NCBI RefSeq assembly: GCF_029774175.1
Contig: NZ_CP103834.1
Coordinates: 1,374,501 to 1,438,500 of the forward strand
DNA length: 64,000 nt
Direction of reading: 5' to 3'
DNA from: Actinobacillus genomosp. 1
GTDB lineage: Bacteria; Pseudomonadota; Gammaproteobacteria; Enterobacterales; Pasteurellaceae
The notes beneath the pieces were generated by a model that saw only the letters and a program-made list of their open reading frames with translations, was not told the origin of the DNA and made no database searches. This document shows, in pieces, positions 51,468 through 60,098 of this stretch. The position numbers and the translations under genes are program-made. Within the stretch, counting starts at the first letter, position 1. The number at the start of each line of letters is the position of its first letter.

Positions 51468-52652
51468 ATGAAAAAATTAACTAAAACCGCTTTAGCTGTA
51501 TTAGCAGGATTATGTATTGCTCAAGGTGTGAATGCCAAAATTGTCGAAGGACAATTAAATGTTTGGATTAACGCAGATAAAGGTTATAACGGTTTAGCTG
51601 AAGTGGGTAAAAAATTTGAAGCTGAAACAGGTGTTAAAGTCATTGTAGAACACCCAAGTAAACTCGAAGAATTATTCCCACAAGTCGCATCAACCGGTGA
51701 TGGCCCTGATATTATTATTTATGCACATGACCGTTTTGGTGGTTATGCTCAAACCGGTTTATTAGCAGAAATTCAACCAAGTTCAGATTTTAAAGCGAAA
51801 CTCTCAGATATTGGTTGGGAGGCGACTAAATATAATGGTAAACAAATTGCTTATCCTATTGCTGTAGAAGCTATCTCTCTTATTTATAACAAAGATTTAG
51901 TAGCAACACCGCCAAAAACATGGGAAGAAGTTGAGAAACTGGATAAAGAATTAAAAGCCAAAGGCAAAAGTGCGATCATGTGGAACTTACAAGAACCGTA
52001 CTTCACTTGGCCGGTTATCTCATCTCAAGGTGCTTACGCATTTAAAGTTACGCCAAATGGCTATGATGTGAAAGATATCGGTGTAAACAATGAAGGCGCA
52101 CAAAAAGGTTTACAATATGTTGTTAACCTCGTAAAAAACAAAGTAATCAGTGCAGATATGGACTATGCAGTTGCAGAAGCCGCCTTTAATAAAGGTAATA
52201 CCGCATTAACCATTAATGGTCCTTGGTCTTGGGCAAATATTGAGAAAAGTAAAATTAATTACGGTGTAGCCGTTCTTCCAACTTTAAACGGTAAAGCATC
52301 AAAACCGTTTGTTGGCGTATTAAGTGCCGGTATCAACGCTTCAAGCCCAAATAAAGACTTAGCGAAAGAATTCCTTGAAAATCACTTATTAACCGATTCC
52401 GGTTTAGATACAGTAAATAAAGATGTTCCTTTAGGTGCTGTAGCGCTTAAATCTTTCCAAGAAAAACTAGCGAAAGATCCTCGCATTGCCGCAACCATGG
52501 CAAACGCGGAAAATGGTGAAATTATGCCGAATATTCCGCAAATGAGCCGTTTCTGGTATTCGGAAAAAGCAGCTATTGGTAATGCAACTACTGGTCGTCA
52601 ATCCGTAAAAGCCGCACTTGATGAAGCTCAAGCAAAAATTGAGAAAGAATAA
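51468..52652 (+). CDS. malE: Maltose/maltodextrin-binding protein MalE
   Basis: A 394-residue periplasmic binding protein (E. coli MalE has 396). The signal peptide ends near residue 23 (GVNA), then KIVEGQLNVWINADKGYNGL. GDGPDIIIYAHDRFGGYAQTGLL, WNLQEPYFTWP and FWYSEKAAIGNA are typical, and the aromatic sugar-stacking residues are retained. The frame opens at 51444, but the ATG at 51468 with GAGGGAAAT upstream gives the signal peptide. Followed by two hairpins before malF. Confidence 0.96.
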   Translation: MKKLTKTALAVLAGLCIAQGVNAKIVEGQLNVWINADKGYNGLAEVGKKFEAETGVKVIVEHPSKLEELFPQVASTGDGPDIIIYAHDRFGGYAQTGLLAEIQPSSDFKAKLSDIGWEATKYNGKQIAYPIAVEAISLIYNKDLVATPPKTWEEVEKLDKELKAKGKSAIMWNLQEPYFTWPVISSQGAYAFKVTPNGYDVKDIGVNNEGAQKGLQYVVNLVKNKVISADMDYAVAEAAFNKGNTALTINGPWSWANIEKSKINYGVAVLPTLNGKASKPFVGVLSAGINASSPNKDLAKEFLENHLLTDSGLDTVNKDVPLGAVALKSFQEKLAKDPRIAATMANAENGEIMPNIPQMSRFWYSEKAAIGNATTGRQSVKAALDEAQAKIEKE

Positions 52653-52670
52653 ACATTCTCTCATCCCATA

Positions 52671-52690
52671 GGTGGGTCTTAAGACCCACC
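52671..52690 (+). repeat. Perfect 20-bp palindrome after malE
   Basis: GGTGGGTCTTAAGACCCACC, no long T run. In E. coli the malE-malF gap carries REP hairpins that stabilise malE mRNA; this could do the same job with unrelated sequence. Confidence 0.75.
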
Positions 52691-52716
52691 ATTATATTTA
52701 TCGTTTTTCACAAAGA

Positions 52717-52736
52717 GGATGAGTTTAACCTCATCC
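52717..52736 (+). repeat. Second hairpin in the malE-malF gap
   Basis: GGATGAG, TTTAAC, CTCATCC. A perfect 7-bp stem 26 bp after the first palindrome and 29 bp before the malF ATG. Confidence 0.65.
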
Positions 52737-52765
52737 CATTTTGCTCCATTCTTAGGGGAAATTCT

Positions 52766-54316
52766 ATGCAAGCACTAAAAACCGTTACCCCTTCTCAATC
52801 TTGGGCAAAACGCCTATTTATTGGGTTACTTTACCTACTCTCTTTTTATCTTGTTTTTACTATTTATTTACAAGGCGAAATCTTATTTGCATTACTTGTA
52901 CTCGTAGTAGTTACCGCCGGTATTTATATTTTCTCTAACAAATCAACTTATCACTGGCGATATGTTTACCCGGGTGTAGCGGCAATGGGGATCTTTGTAC
53001 TCTTCCCGCTCATTTGTACCGTTGTCATCGCATTTACCAATTATAGCGGTTCGAACCAACTAAGTTTCGAACAAGTGCTCAGAAACTTACAAAGCCAAAC
53101 GTATGCCGCTGGAGAACGCTTAGATTTCAAACTTATTGAAGCGAATAACAACCAATATCAAATTGCTTTAACCAGTAAAGAATCGCAAAAAAATTATCTT
53201 TCCGACCCGCTTGTATTAAACGACTTAGCTTCGGAAATCACAGTAAATGAAGTAGAACAATTTCCGGCTGGTAATGTTGCTCCATTAAAAGCCATTACAC
53301 AAAATCGCCAAAACTTACAGTCTGTGAAACTTATTCTTCCGACTGAGCAAAAACTCACTATGAGTTCTTTACGCCAATTTGCAGAACAAAAAGCTCGTTA
53401 TACCTACGATGAAAACCATGAAATCTTAACGAATAATGAAACTCAAGAACGCTATAAAGCTAATGATGAAATTGGTTTCTTCCAAAAAATAGATGCGCAA
53501 AATAATTTTCTAGATAGTAGATTGGAACCGGGCTATACCGTTACAACCGGTTGGCACAATTTTATCAAAATCTTAACCGATGACGGTGTTCAAGAACCCT
53601 TTATTAAAATCTTTATTTGGACTGTTGTATTCGCACTGTTAACGGTTATTTTCACAACCTTACTTGGCATGATTTTTGCCTCCCTTGTGCAATGGGAAGC
53701 CCTACAAGGTAAAGCGATTTATCGTCTGTTACTCATTTTACCTTATGCCGTACCGGGCTTTATTTCAATCTTAGTTTTTAAAGGGTTATTTAACCAAAGT
53801 TTCGGTGAAATCAATCTTATTCTGAACCAATTATTCGGTATCCGTCCGGAATGGTTTAATGATCCGTTCTTAGCTAAGGCAATGTTACTGATTGTGAATA
53901 CTTGGTTAGGTTATCCGTATATGATGATTGTTTGCATGGGCTTGCTAAAAGCGATTCCACACGATTTATATGAAGCTTCTGCGATTGATGGCGCAAGTGT
54001 ATGGCAAAATTTCACGAAAATTACCATGCCATTGTTAATTAAACCGCTTATGCCGTTAATGATTGCCAGCTTCGCCTTTAACTTTAATAACTTTGTATTA
54101 ATCCAATTATTGACCAACGGTGGCCCAAATATGGTAGGCACAACAACACCGGCTGGTCATACCGATTTACTGGTCAGTTACACTTATCGTATTGCCTTTG
54201 AAGGTAGTGGTACACAAGACTTTGGTTTGGCTGCCGCAATTGCGGTCATCATCTTCTTGCTAGTAAGCGGATTAGCATTATTCCAAATCAGAATGACGAA
54301 ATTATCACAAGATTAA
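52766..54316 (+). CDS. malF: Maltose ABC transporter permease MalF
   Basis: A 516-residue permease with eight expected membrane segments and the large periplasmic P2 domain (about 95-270) that is special to MalF. The EAA loop that docks on MalK reads EASAIDGASVWQNFTKITMPLL (interrupted here at residues 411-432). LPYAVPGFISILVFKGLFNQ and TNGGPNMVGTTTPAGHTDLLVSYTYRIAF are typical. TAGGGGAAAT precedes the ATG. Confidence 0.95.
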   Translation: MQALKTVTPSQSWAKRLFIGLLYLLSFYLVFTIYLQGEILFALLVLVVVTAGIYIFSNKSTYHWRYVYPGVAAMGIFVLFPLICTVVIAFTNYSGSNQLSFEQVLRNLQSQTYAAGERLDFKLIEANNNQYQIALTSKESQKNYLSDPLVLNDLASEITVNEVEQFPAGNVAPLKAITQNRQNLQSVKLILPTEQKLTMSSLRQFAEQKARYTYDENHEILTNNETQERYKANDEIGFFQKIDAQNNFLDSRLEPGYTVTTGWHNFIKILTDDGVQEPFIKIFIWTVVFALLTVIFTTLLGMIFASLVQWEALQGKAIYRLLLILPYAVPGFISILVFKGLFNQSFGEINLILNQLFGIRPEWFNDPFLAKAMLLIVNTWLGYPYMMIVCMGLLKAIPHDLYEASAIDGASVWQNFTKITMPLLIKPLMPLMIASFAFNFNNFVLIQLLTNGGPNMVGTTTPAGHTDLLVSYTYRIAFEGSGTQDFGLAAAIAVIIFLLVSGLALFQIRMTKLSQD

Positions 54317-54322
54317 TTGAAA

Positions 54323-54352
54323 TTGCTCCTTCTACATACAGAGAAGGAGCAA
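54323..54352 (+). repeat. Hairpin between malF and malG
   Basis: TTGCTCCTTCT and AGAAGGAGCAA, a perfect 11-bp stem with an 8-nt loop, without a T run. It ends just before the malG ribosome site GAGGAT. Confidence 0.75.
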
Positions 54353-54366
54353 CGAGGATATTAACT

Positions 54367-55257
54367 ATGGCTATTGTTCAACCTAAATCAATGAAATTGC
54401 GTTTATTTTCTACGCATCTTTTTCTAATCTGTTTTTGTGCGATTATCTTATTCCCGATGCTGATGATTATCGGGATTTCATTGCGCCCCGGAAACTTAGC
54501 AATTGGTGAATTGATTCCAAGTGAAATTTCACTTGAACACTGGAAACTCGCCTTAGGCATTAGCGTTACTCATGCGGACGGAAGTATAACCCCACCGCCA
54601 TTCCCTGTTTTACTTTGGCTATGGAATTCCGTCAAAGTCGCGGGTATTACCGCTCTAATTACCCTCGCACTTTCAACCACTGCTGCGTATGCTTTTGCCC
54701 GTTTGCGTTTTGCCGGTAAAAGTTTGTTGCTGAAATCAATGTTAATTTTCCAAATGTTTCCGGCGGTACTTTCATTAGTCGCGTTATATGCCTTATTTGA
54801 TCGTCTAAGCGATTACATTCCGTTCTTAGGTTTAAATACGCACGGCGGAGTAATCTTTGCTTACTTAGGCGGTATCGCAATGCACGTTTGGACAATCAAA
54901 GGTTATTTTGAAACTATTGATAAATCGCTTGAAGAAGCCGCAGCCCTCGACGGAGCAAGCCCGTGGCAAACTTTCCGCTTAATTTTACTACCGCTTTCCG
55001 TACCGATTTTAGCAGTTGTATTTATTCTCTCCTTTATCTCAAGCATTATCGAAGTTCCGGTTGCATCCTTATTGTTACGAGATGTTGATAACTACACGCT
55101 TGCAGTAGGTATGCAACAGTATTTACATCCGCAAAACTACCTCTGGGGCGACTTTGCCGCAGCAGCCATCTTGTCTGCTATTCCAATCACGCTTGTATTC
55201 TTATTAGCACAACGTTGGTTAGTCGGTGGTTTAACTGCTGGTGGCGTAAAAGGATAG
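54367..55257 (+). CDS. malG: Maltose ABC transporter permease MalG
   Basis: A 296-residue permease with six expected membrane segments and the EAA loop LEEAAALDGASPWQTF. The C-terminal LVGGLTAGGVKG tail, which in E. coli reaches into the MalK dimer, is complete. It partners MalF in MalFGK2. A short gap with a weak GAGGAGCCTCCTC hairpin leads to malQ. Confidence 0.95.
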   Translation: MAIVQPKSMKLRLFSTHLFLICFCAIILFPMLMIIGISLRPGNLAIGELIPSEISLEHWKLALGISVTHADGSITPPPFPVLLWLWNSVKVAGITALITLALSTTAAYAFARLRFAGKSLLLKSMLIFQMFPAVLSLVALYALFDRLSDYIPFLGLNTHGGVIFAYLGGIAMHVWTIKGYFETIDKSLEEAAALDGASPWQTFRLILLPLSVPILAVVFILSFISSIIEVPVASLLLRDVDNYTLAVGMQQYLHPQNYLWGDFAAAAILSAIPITLVFLLAQRWLVGGLTAGGVKG

Positions 55258-55348
55258 GTATCAGAGGAGCCTCCTCCGATTTGCAAAAAATAAATAAAAA
55301 ATAACCGCTTATGAAGCTATGCTCACTAAGCCCAAAAGGAAGATCACA

Positions 55349-57367
55349 ATGAAATCGCTTCACCCATACCTTAATTCTTATTTTTTTGATGAATATGGCA
55401 GACGCCGTTATGCCAACCAAGCTGTCTGTCGCAAAATTGCAAAACGCTTAGGTTCTCCTAAAAGTAAACCCATTATCCCTCCTGTAAAAGTAGCGACAGA
55501 AGGACAAGCGGTCTATATTCGACTAAATCTTGCAAATAGCAATAAAGCCTTACAAGCTCGCTGGCAACTTCACCTAGAAACCGGTGAAACTCGTTGTGGT
55601 AAAGTAAAGCGTAATGCGATCAATCTACCGAAAGATCTACCGATGGGCTATCATCAATTACAGCTTGAAAGTGAGCATCATTCGCTTAGTTGCCGTCTTA
55701 TTATTACGCCAAAAACCGCTTTCCAACCGAAAGAATTACAACAAAAACAAAAATTATGGGGAGCTATTTTACAGCTCTATACGCTTCGTTCCGAACATAA
55801 CTGGGGAATTGGCGATTTTAGCGACTTGAAAACCTTTCTCAATCGACTTGCTGAAAAAGGTGGTGATTTTATTGGGCTAAATCCAATTCACGCTATTTTC
55901 CCAGCCAATCCAGAAAGTGCCAGCCCTTATAGTCCGTCTTCTCGTTTATGGCAAAACATTATTTATATTGATGTAACCGCGATTGATGCCTTCCAACAAT
56001 CTAGTGAAGCACAAGCTTGGTTTCATTCCGCAGAAGTTCAACAACAGCTTATTGAGGCAAGAACAAAAGACTACGTAGATTATTCGCAAGTAATGCGCTT
56101 AAAACTCGAAGGGCTACGATTAGCTTATGCCACTTTCATTCAGCAAGACCAACAAGCTTTCGAACAATTTATCAATGAATACGGCGAAAGCCTAAAAGTA
56201 CAAGGCACATTCGATGCACTACATTATTGGTTATCCAACCAATTTAGCGAGCAATGGGGTTGGAATTTCTGGGCGCAAGAATATCAAGACTACGCATCAA
56301 ATGCGGTACAGGCATTCCAAACGGAACATAGCCAATTAGTTCGTTTTTATATGTGGTTGCAATTTGTGGCTCAACAACAATTAAAAGCGTGTAATCAATT
56401 GGCAAAAGCACTCAATATGCCTATCGGCTTTTACCGTGATTTAGCGGTGGGTGTTGCCGATAATGGTGCGGAAACTTGGGCGGATAAAGAGTTATTTGTG
56501 CTAAATGCCTCTGTTGGTGCACCACCGGATATTATGGCGCCAAACGGACAAAACTGGGGCTTATCTCCGATGCATCCGGAAGTATTGCAAAGCCGAGCAT
56601 ATCAGCCGTTTATTGATTTATTACGTGCTAATATGAAAGATTGCGGAGCATTACGAATCGACCATATTCTTGGTTTTGCTCGTATGTGGTGGGTCGCAAA
56701 AGGCGATTCGGCTAAAAATGGGGCGTATGTGCGTTATCCACTTGAGGATTTGTTAGCAATTCTAGCCTTAGAAAGCCAACGACATCAATGTTTAATCATT
56801 GCAGAAGCACTTGGTACCGTGCCAAAAGGCATGCTACAAAAATTAGAAGACAAAGGTATTCTTGCCTATAACATTTTCTATTTCGAATGGGATCGACACG
56901 GCAGCAAACCATTAGCCGATTATCCATATCAAGCGATGACCACACTCAGTACACATGATTTACCAACCGTACAAGGCTACTGGAAGGGTTACGACTTTGA
57001 TTTAGGCGAAAAATTCGGTGTTTATCCGAGTGAGAAAGTACTCAATATTCTGAAACAAAGCCGCCATTTCAATAAGGAAGCGATTAGACAAGCGGTCGAA
57101 AAAGCCCAAGATCTTGCAAAAGACAGCGAGGGCGTCAGCCTACAATTTGTACATCAGTTACAAAACTATGTAGCGGATACCAATTCTGCATTATTCGGTA
57201 CTCAACCGGAAGATTGGCTAAATATGCTTGAACCGGTGAATATTCCCGGAACAAGTACTGAATATCCGAATTGGCGAAGAAAATTAAGCGTAACGATAGA
57301 AGAAATCTTTGCTAATCAGCAAATTCAACAGTTACTCGAAACTTTCGAAGAGAAACGACACAAATAA
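55349..57367 (+). CDS. malQ: 4-alpha-glucanotransferase (amylomaltase)
   Basis: A 672-residue GH77 enzyme that transfers maltodextrin chains and releases glucose. An N-terminal domain (about 1-140) precedes the catalytic barrel, which has RSEHNWGIGDFSDL, GLNPIHAIFPANPESASPYSPSSR, GFYRDLAVGVADNGAETW, the nucleophile region ALRIDHILGFARMWWV, IIAEALGTVP and TLSTHDLPTVQGYW. All catalytic motifs are visible. The frame begins at 55319, but the ATG at 55349 has AAAGGAAG upstream. It ends the malEFGQ operon, unlike the malPQ pair of E. coli. Confidence 0.94.
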   Translation: MKSLHPYLNSYFFDEYGRRRYANQAVCRKIAKRLGSPKSKPIIPPVKVATEGQAVYIRLNLANSNKALQARWQLHLETGETRCGKVKRNAINLPKDLPMGYHQLQLESEHHSLSCRLIITPKTAFQPKELQQKQKLWGAILQLYTLRSEHNWGIGDFSDLKTFLNRLAEKGGDFIGLNPIHAIFPANPESASPYSPSSRLWQNIIYIDVTAIDAFQQSSEAQAWFHSAEVQQQLIEARTKDYVDYSQVMRLKLEGLRLAYATFIQQDQQAFEQFINEYGESLKVQGTFDALHYWLSNQFSEQWGWNFWAQEYQDYASNAVQAFQTEHSQLVRFYMWLQFVAQQQLKACNQLAKALNMPIGFYRDLAVGVADNGAETWADKELFVLNASVGAPPDIMAPNGQNWGLSPMHPEVLQSRAYQPFIDLLRANMKDCGALRIDHILGFARMWWVAKGDSAKNGAYVRYPLEDLLAILALESQRHQCLIIAEALGTVPKGMLQKLEDKGILAYNIFYFEWDRHGSKPLADYPYQAMTTLSTHDLPTVQGYWKGYDFDLGEKFGVYPSEKVLNILKQSRHFNKEAIRQAVEKAQDLAKDSEGVSLQFVHQLQNYVADTNSALFGTQPEDWLNMLEPVNIPGTSTEYPNWRRKLSVTIEEIFANQQIQQLLETFEEKRHK

Positions 57368-57373
57368 GCATAC

Positions 57374-57398
57374 CGCCACAAGAAATTGTGGCGTTTTT
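57374..57398 (+). terminator. Terminator of malEFGQ
   Basis: CGCCACAA, GAAA, TTGTGGCG, then TTTTT. Confidence 0.88.
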
Positions 57399-57435
57399 AT
57401 ATAAATTATGACTTATGTTAAGAAAATAAAATTTT

Positions 57436-57459
57436 TCACATCAAAAAAATTTGAAGTGA
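57436..57459. promoter_or_regulatory. Inverted repeat upstream of cstA
   Basis: TCACATCAAA and TTTGAAGTGA (9 of 10 bp pair) around AAAA, 136-159 bases before the ATG. It is a possible operator and does not fit the CRP spacing. Confidence 0.35.
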
Positions 57460-57594
57460 TTCACATTTCTTACATAAATACTCATTTATAGTAACGAACA
57501 GAATTTACTTTATTCACGTATATCACTAAAATATAACGCCGCTTGGGCAATTTATATAACTTCCAAATTTAAACTTTTATAAGGTTACCTTACT

Positions 57595-59181
57595 ATGTTG
57601 TGGTTCTTCTTCTGTGTCGCAGTCCTCGTACTCGGCTATTTCATCTATGGGAAAATCATCGAAAAGATTTTCGTGATTAACCCGAAAAAAGCAACACCTG
57701 CTTATACAATGAATGACGGTGTGGACTATATGCCAATGTCTAAAACGAAGATTTGGCTTATTCAGTTATTAAACATTGCGGGTACCGGTCCTATCTTCGG
57801 TCCGATCCTCGGTGCATTATACGGACCTGTTGCAATGATTTGGATCGTAATCGGTTGTATCTTTGCCGGTGCGGTACATGACTACTTCTGCGGTATGTTA
57901 AGTATTCGTAACGGTGGTGCGACAATGCCGGCATTAGCGGGTAAATTCTTAGGCCGTCCGGTTAAAGTATTTATCAACGTAATGGCGTTAATCCTTCTAT
58001 TATTAGTAGGTGTGGTATTCGTTGCAAGTCCGGCGCAATTAATGGCAACCATTACAATGGATGTTGCCGGCGCAACTTCAGGTGCGATTGAATTAGGTGA
58101 TGTCGAAGCGGTTAAACAAGCGGTAGAAGCCGGTGGCGTAACCGTTTGGGGTATGGATAAAGCGACTGTAATTAGTGTATGGACATTTATTATCTTCGGT
58201 TACTATATTCTAGCGACATTATTACCGGTAGATAAAATCATCGGTCGTATCTATCCGTTCTTCGGTGCGTTATTACTATTTATGTCAATCGGTATGGTTT
58301 ACGGTTTAGTAAGTTCTCACTTAAGTGCGCAAGATCCGATTGATTTCTTCCGTACTATCAACGCAGACGGTCAAGGTTTAACATGGGAGAAATTCACCCA
58401 AAACTTCCAACCTAAAGGCGATGTTCCGATTTGGCCTTTATTATTCTTAACCATTTCTTGCGGTGCGTTATCAGGTTTCCACGCGACACAAACTCCGTTA
58501 ATGGCGCGTTGTGCGGAAAATGAAAGCGAAGGTCGCTTCATTTTCTACGGTGCGATGATTACTGAAGGTGTAATCGCATTAGTATGGTGTATGGTTGGTC
58601 TTGCATTCTATGAAAACCCACAAGCGTTACAAGATGCAATTGCAGCAGGTTCTCCGTCTAAAGTGGTTTATGACAGCTCAATGCACTTCTTAGGCTTTAT
58701 CGGCGGTATTTTTGCAATCCTCGGCGTAGTGGTATTACCGATTACTTCAGGCGATACGGCATTCCGTGCTGCACGTTTACAAATTGCGGAAATTTTCAAA
58801 ATCGACCAACGTTCATTAGCGAAACGTTTATTGATTGCAGTACCGTTATTCGCATTAGGTTTCGTAGTATCGAAAATCGACTTTAGCGTGTTATGGCGTT
58901 ACTTCACTTGGGCAAACCAAATGACAGCGATGGTAATGCTTTGGACTGCAGCGGCATACTTATATCGTTACAAAAAATTCCACTGGGTATGTTCAATCCC
59001 TGCGTGGTTTATTACAAGCGTATGTGCAACCTACTTATTCTATAACAAAATCGGTTTCGGTTTAGATTATGAATTATCGGTTTACTTAGGCTTAGCGACA
59101 ACAGTTGTTTGTATCGTACTTTTCTTCACTATGCTTAAACCGTTAGGTGAACGTGACGAAGATGCTTATGCAGCAAACTAA
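57595..59181 (+). CDS. cstA: CstA-family carbon-starvation/pyruvate transporter
   Basis: A 528-residue polytopic protein of the CstA family, shorter than E. coli CstA (701) and typical of the compact form. Key patterns: INPKKATPAYTMNDGVDYMP, IAGTGPIFGPILGALYGP, GAVHDYFCGMLSIRNGG, GALSGFHATQTPLMARC, TSGDTAFRAARL. Family members import peptides or pyruvate; the compact form is best regarded as a probable pyruvate carrier (inference). AAGGTTACC precedes the ATG. Confidence 0.85.
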   Translation: MLWFFFCVAVLVLGYFIYGKIIEKIFVINPKKATPAYTMNDGVDYMPMSKTKIWLIQLLNIAGTGPIFGPILGALYGPVAMIWIVIGCIFAGAVHDYFCGMLSIRNGGATMPALAGKFLGRPVKVFINVMALILLLLVGVVFVASPAQLMATITMDVAGATSGAIELGDVEAVKQAVEAGGVTVWGMDKATVISVWTFIIFGYYILATLLPVDKIIGRIYPFFGALLLFMSIGMVYGLVSSHLSAQDPIDFFRTINADGQGLTWEKFTQNFQPKGDVPIWPLLFLTISCGALSGFHATQTPLMARCAENESEGRFIFYGAMITEGVIALVWCMVGLAFYENPQALQDAIAAGSPSKVVYDSSMHFLGFIGGIFAILGVVVLPITSGDTAFRAARLQIAEIFKIDQRSLAKRLLIAVPLFALGFVVSKIDFSVLWRYFTWANQMTAMVMLWTAAAYLYRYKKFHWVCSIPAWFITSVCATYLFYNKIGFGLDYELSVYLGLATTVVCIVLFFTMLKPLGERDEDAYAAN

Positions 59182-59197
59182 TCTTGATTAAAACGTT

Positions 59198-59226
59198 AAA
59201 AGCGAGGAAAATTTCCTCGCTTTTTT
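59198..59226 (+). terminator. Terminator after cstA
   Basis: AAAAGCGAGGAA pairs with TTCCTCGCTTTT around a short AT loop, followed by further T residues. Confidence 0.88.
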
Positions 59227-59246
59227 ATTTTTTACCATTCTATTAT

Positions 59247-60041
59247 ATGCAATTCTTTGATACCCATACTCATTTGGATTATGTTTCGGAAAGCCTCAAT
59301 CTTTCCATTCCCCAACTTGTTGAAAACGCCGAACATTCGAATGTAAAACGTATTTTGATTGTGTCCGTATTTGCAGAAAATTTCGCAAAAGTGACCGCTT
59401 GCGCCAAGCAAATGCCTAATAACTTAGTGTACGGTTTAGGGCTTCACCCGCTTTATATTCAACAGCATCAGACCGAGCATTTAGATAATTTAGAATCCTT
59501 ATTATCCCAACAAGATCCGCAATGTACAGCAATTGCCGAAATCGGTTTGGAAAGAGCTGTCGAACAGCTTTGTACTGATGAGCTTTGGCAAAAACAATGT
59601 GAATTTTTAGAAACACAGCTTGCTTTCGCCAAGCGGTTTAATTTACCGGTAAATTTACATTCTCGTCGCAGTCATGATCAGCTTTCCGTCTTTCTAAAAA
59701 AAGCGAAATTATCCAATACCGGCGTTATTCACGGCTTTGCGGGAAGCTACGAGCAGGCGAAACGCTTTGTCGATTTAGGTTATAAGATTGGGGTTGGCGG
59801 CACTATTACTTATGCAAGAGCGAATAAAACCAGAGAAGCGATTCGTAAGCTGCCTTTAGAAAGTTTATTGTTGGAAACCGACTCGCCCGATATGCCGGTA
59901 TTCGGCTTTCAAGGAGAACCTAATCGTCCGGAACGCTTGGCAGTCAGTTTTCAAACGCTTTGCGAGTTACGGAATGAATCGCCACCGATGATTGCGGAAA
60001 CAATTTGGAACACCGGCGAACAATTATTTTGGTATAAATAA
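59247..60041 (+). CDS. yjjV: TatD-family metal-dependent hydrolase YjjV
   Basis: A 264-residue TatD-family protein closest to E. coli YjjV. Metal ligands are in DTHTHLDY at the start, Glu in AEIGLE, His in NLHSRRSHDQL, His in GVIHGFAG and Asp in LLLETDSPDMP. KIGVGGTITYARANKTR is typical of YjjV. TatD proteins act as DNases or amidohydrolases; the natural substrate of YjjV is unknown. The open frame reaches upstream to 59184, but that part lies inside the cstA terminator, so 59247 is the start. Confidence 0.9.
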   Translation: MQFFDTHTHLDYVSESLNLSIPQLVENAEHSNVKRILIVSVFAENFAKVTACAKQMPNNLVYGLGLHPLYIQQHQTEHLDNLESLLSQQDPQCTAIAEIGLERAVEQLCTDELWQKQCEFLETQLAFAKRFNLPVNLHSRRSHDQLSVFLKKAKLSNTGVIHGFAGSYEQAKRFVDLGYKIGVGGTITYARANKTREAIRKLPLESLLLETDSPDMPVFGFQGEPNRPERLAVSFQTLCELRNESPPMIAETIWNTGEQLFWYK

Positions 60042-60067
60042 AAAACGGATACCTTAGTATCCGTTTT
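60040..60067. terminator. Bidirectional terminator between yjjV and gor
   Basis: AAAAACGGATAC and GTATCCGTTTTT pair around a 4-nt loop between the convergent genes. Confidence 0.87.
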
Positions 60068-60098
60068 TCAAATAAGTATAACTTGCACTAGCTCATAC

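Noticed and set aside
59184..59246. Longer N-terminus for the TatD-family protein
   Set aside because: The extension reads through the cstA terminator hairpin and begins with a non-ATG codon; the family start is at 59247.
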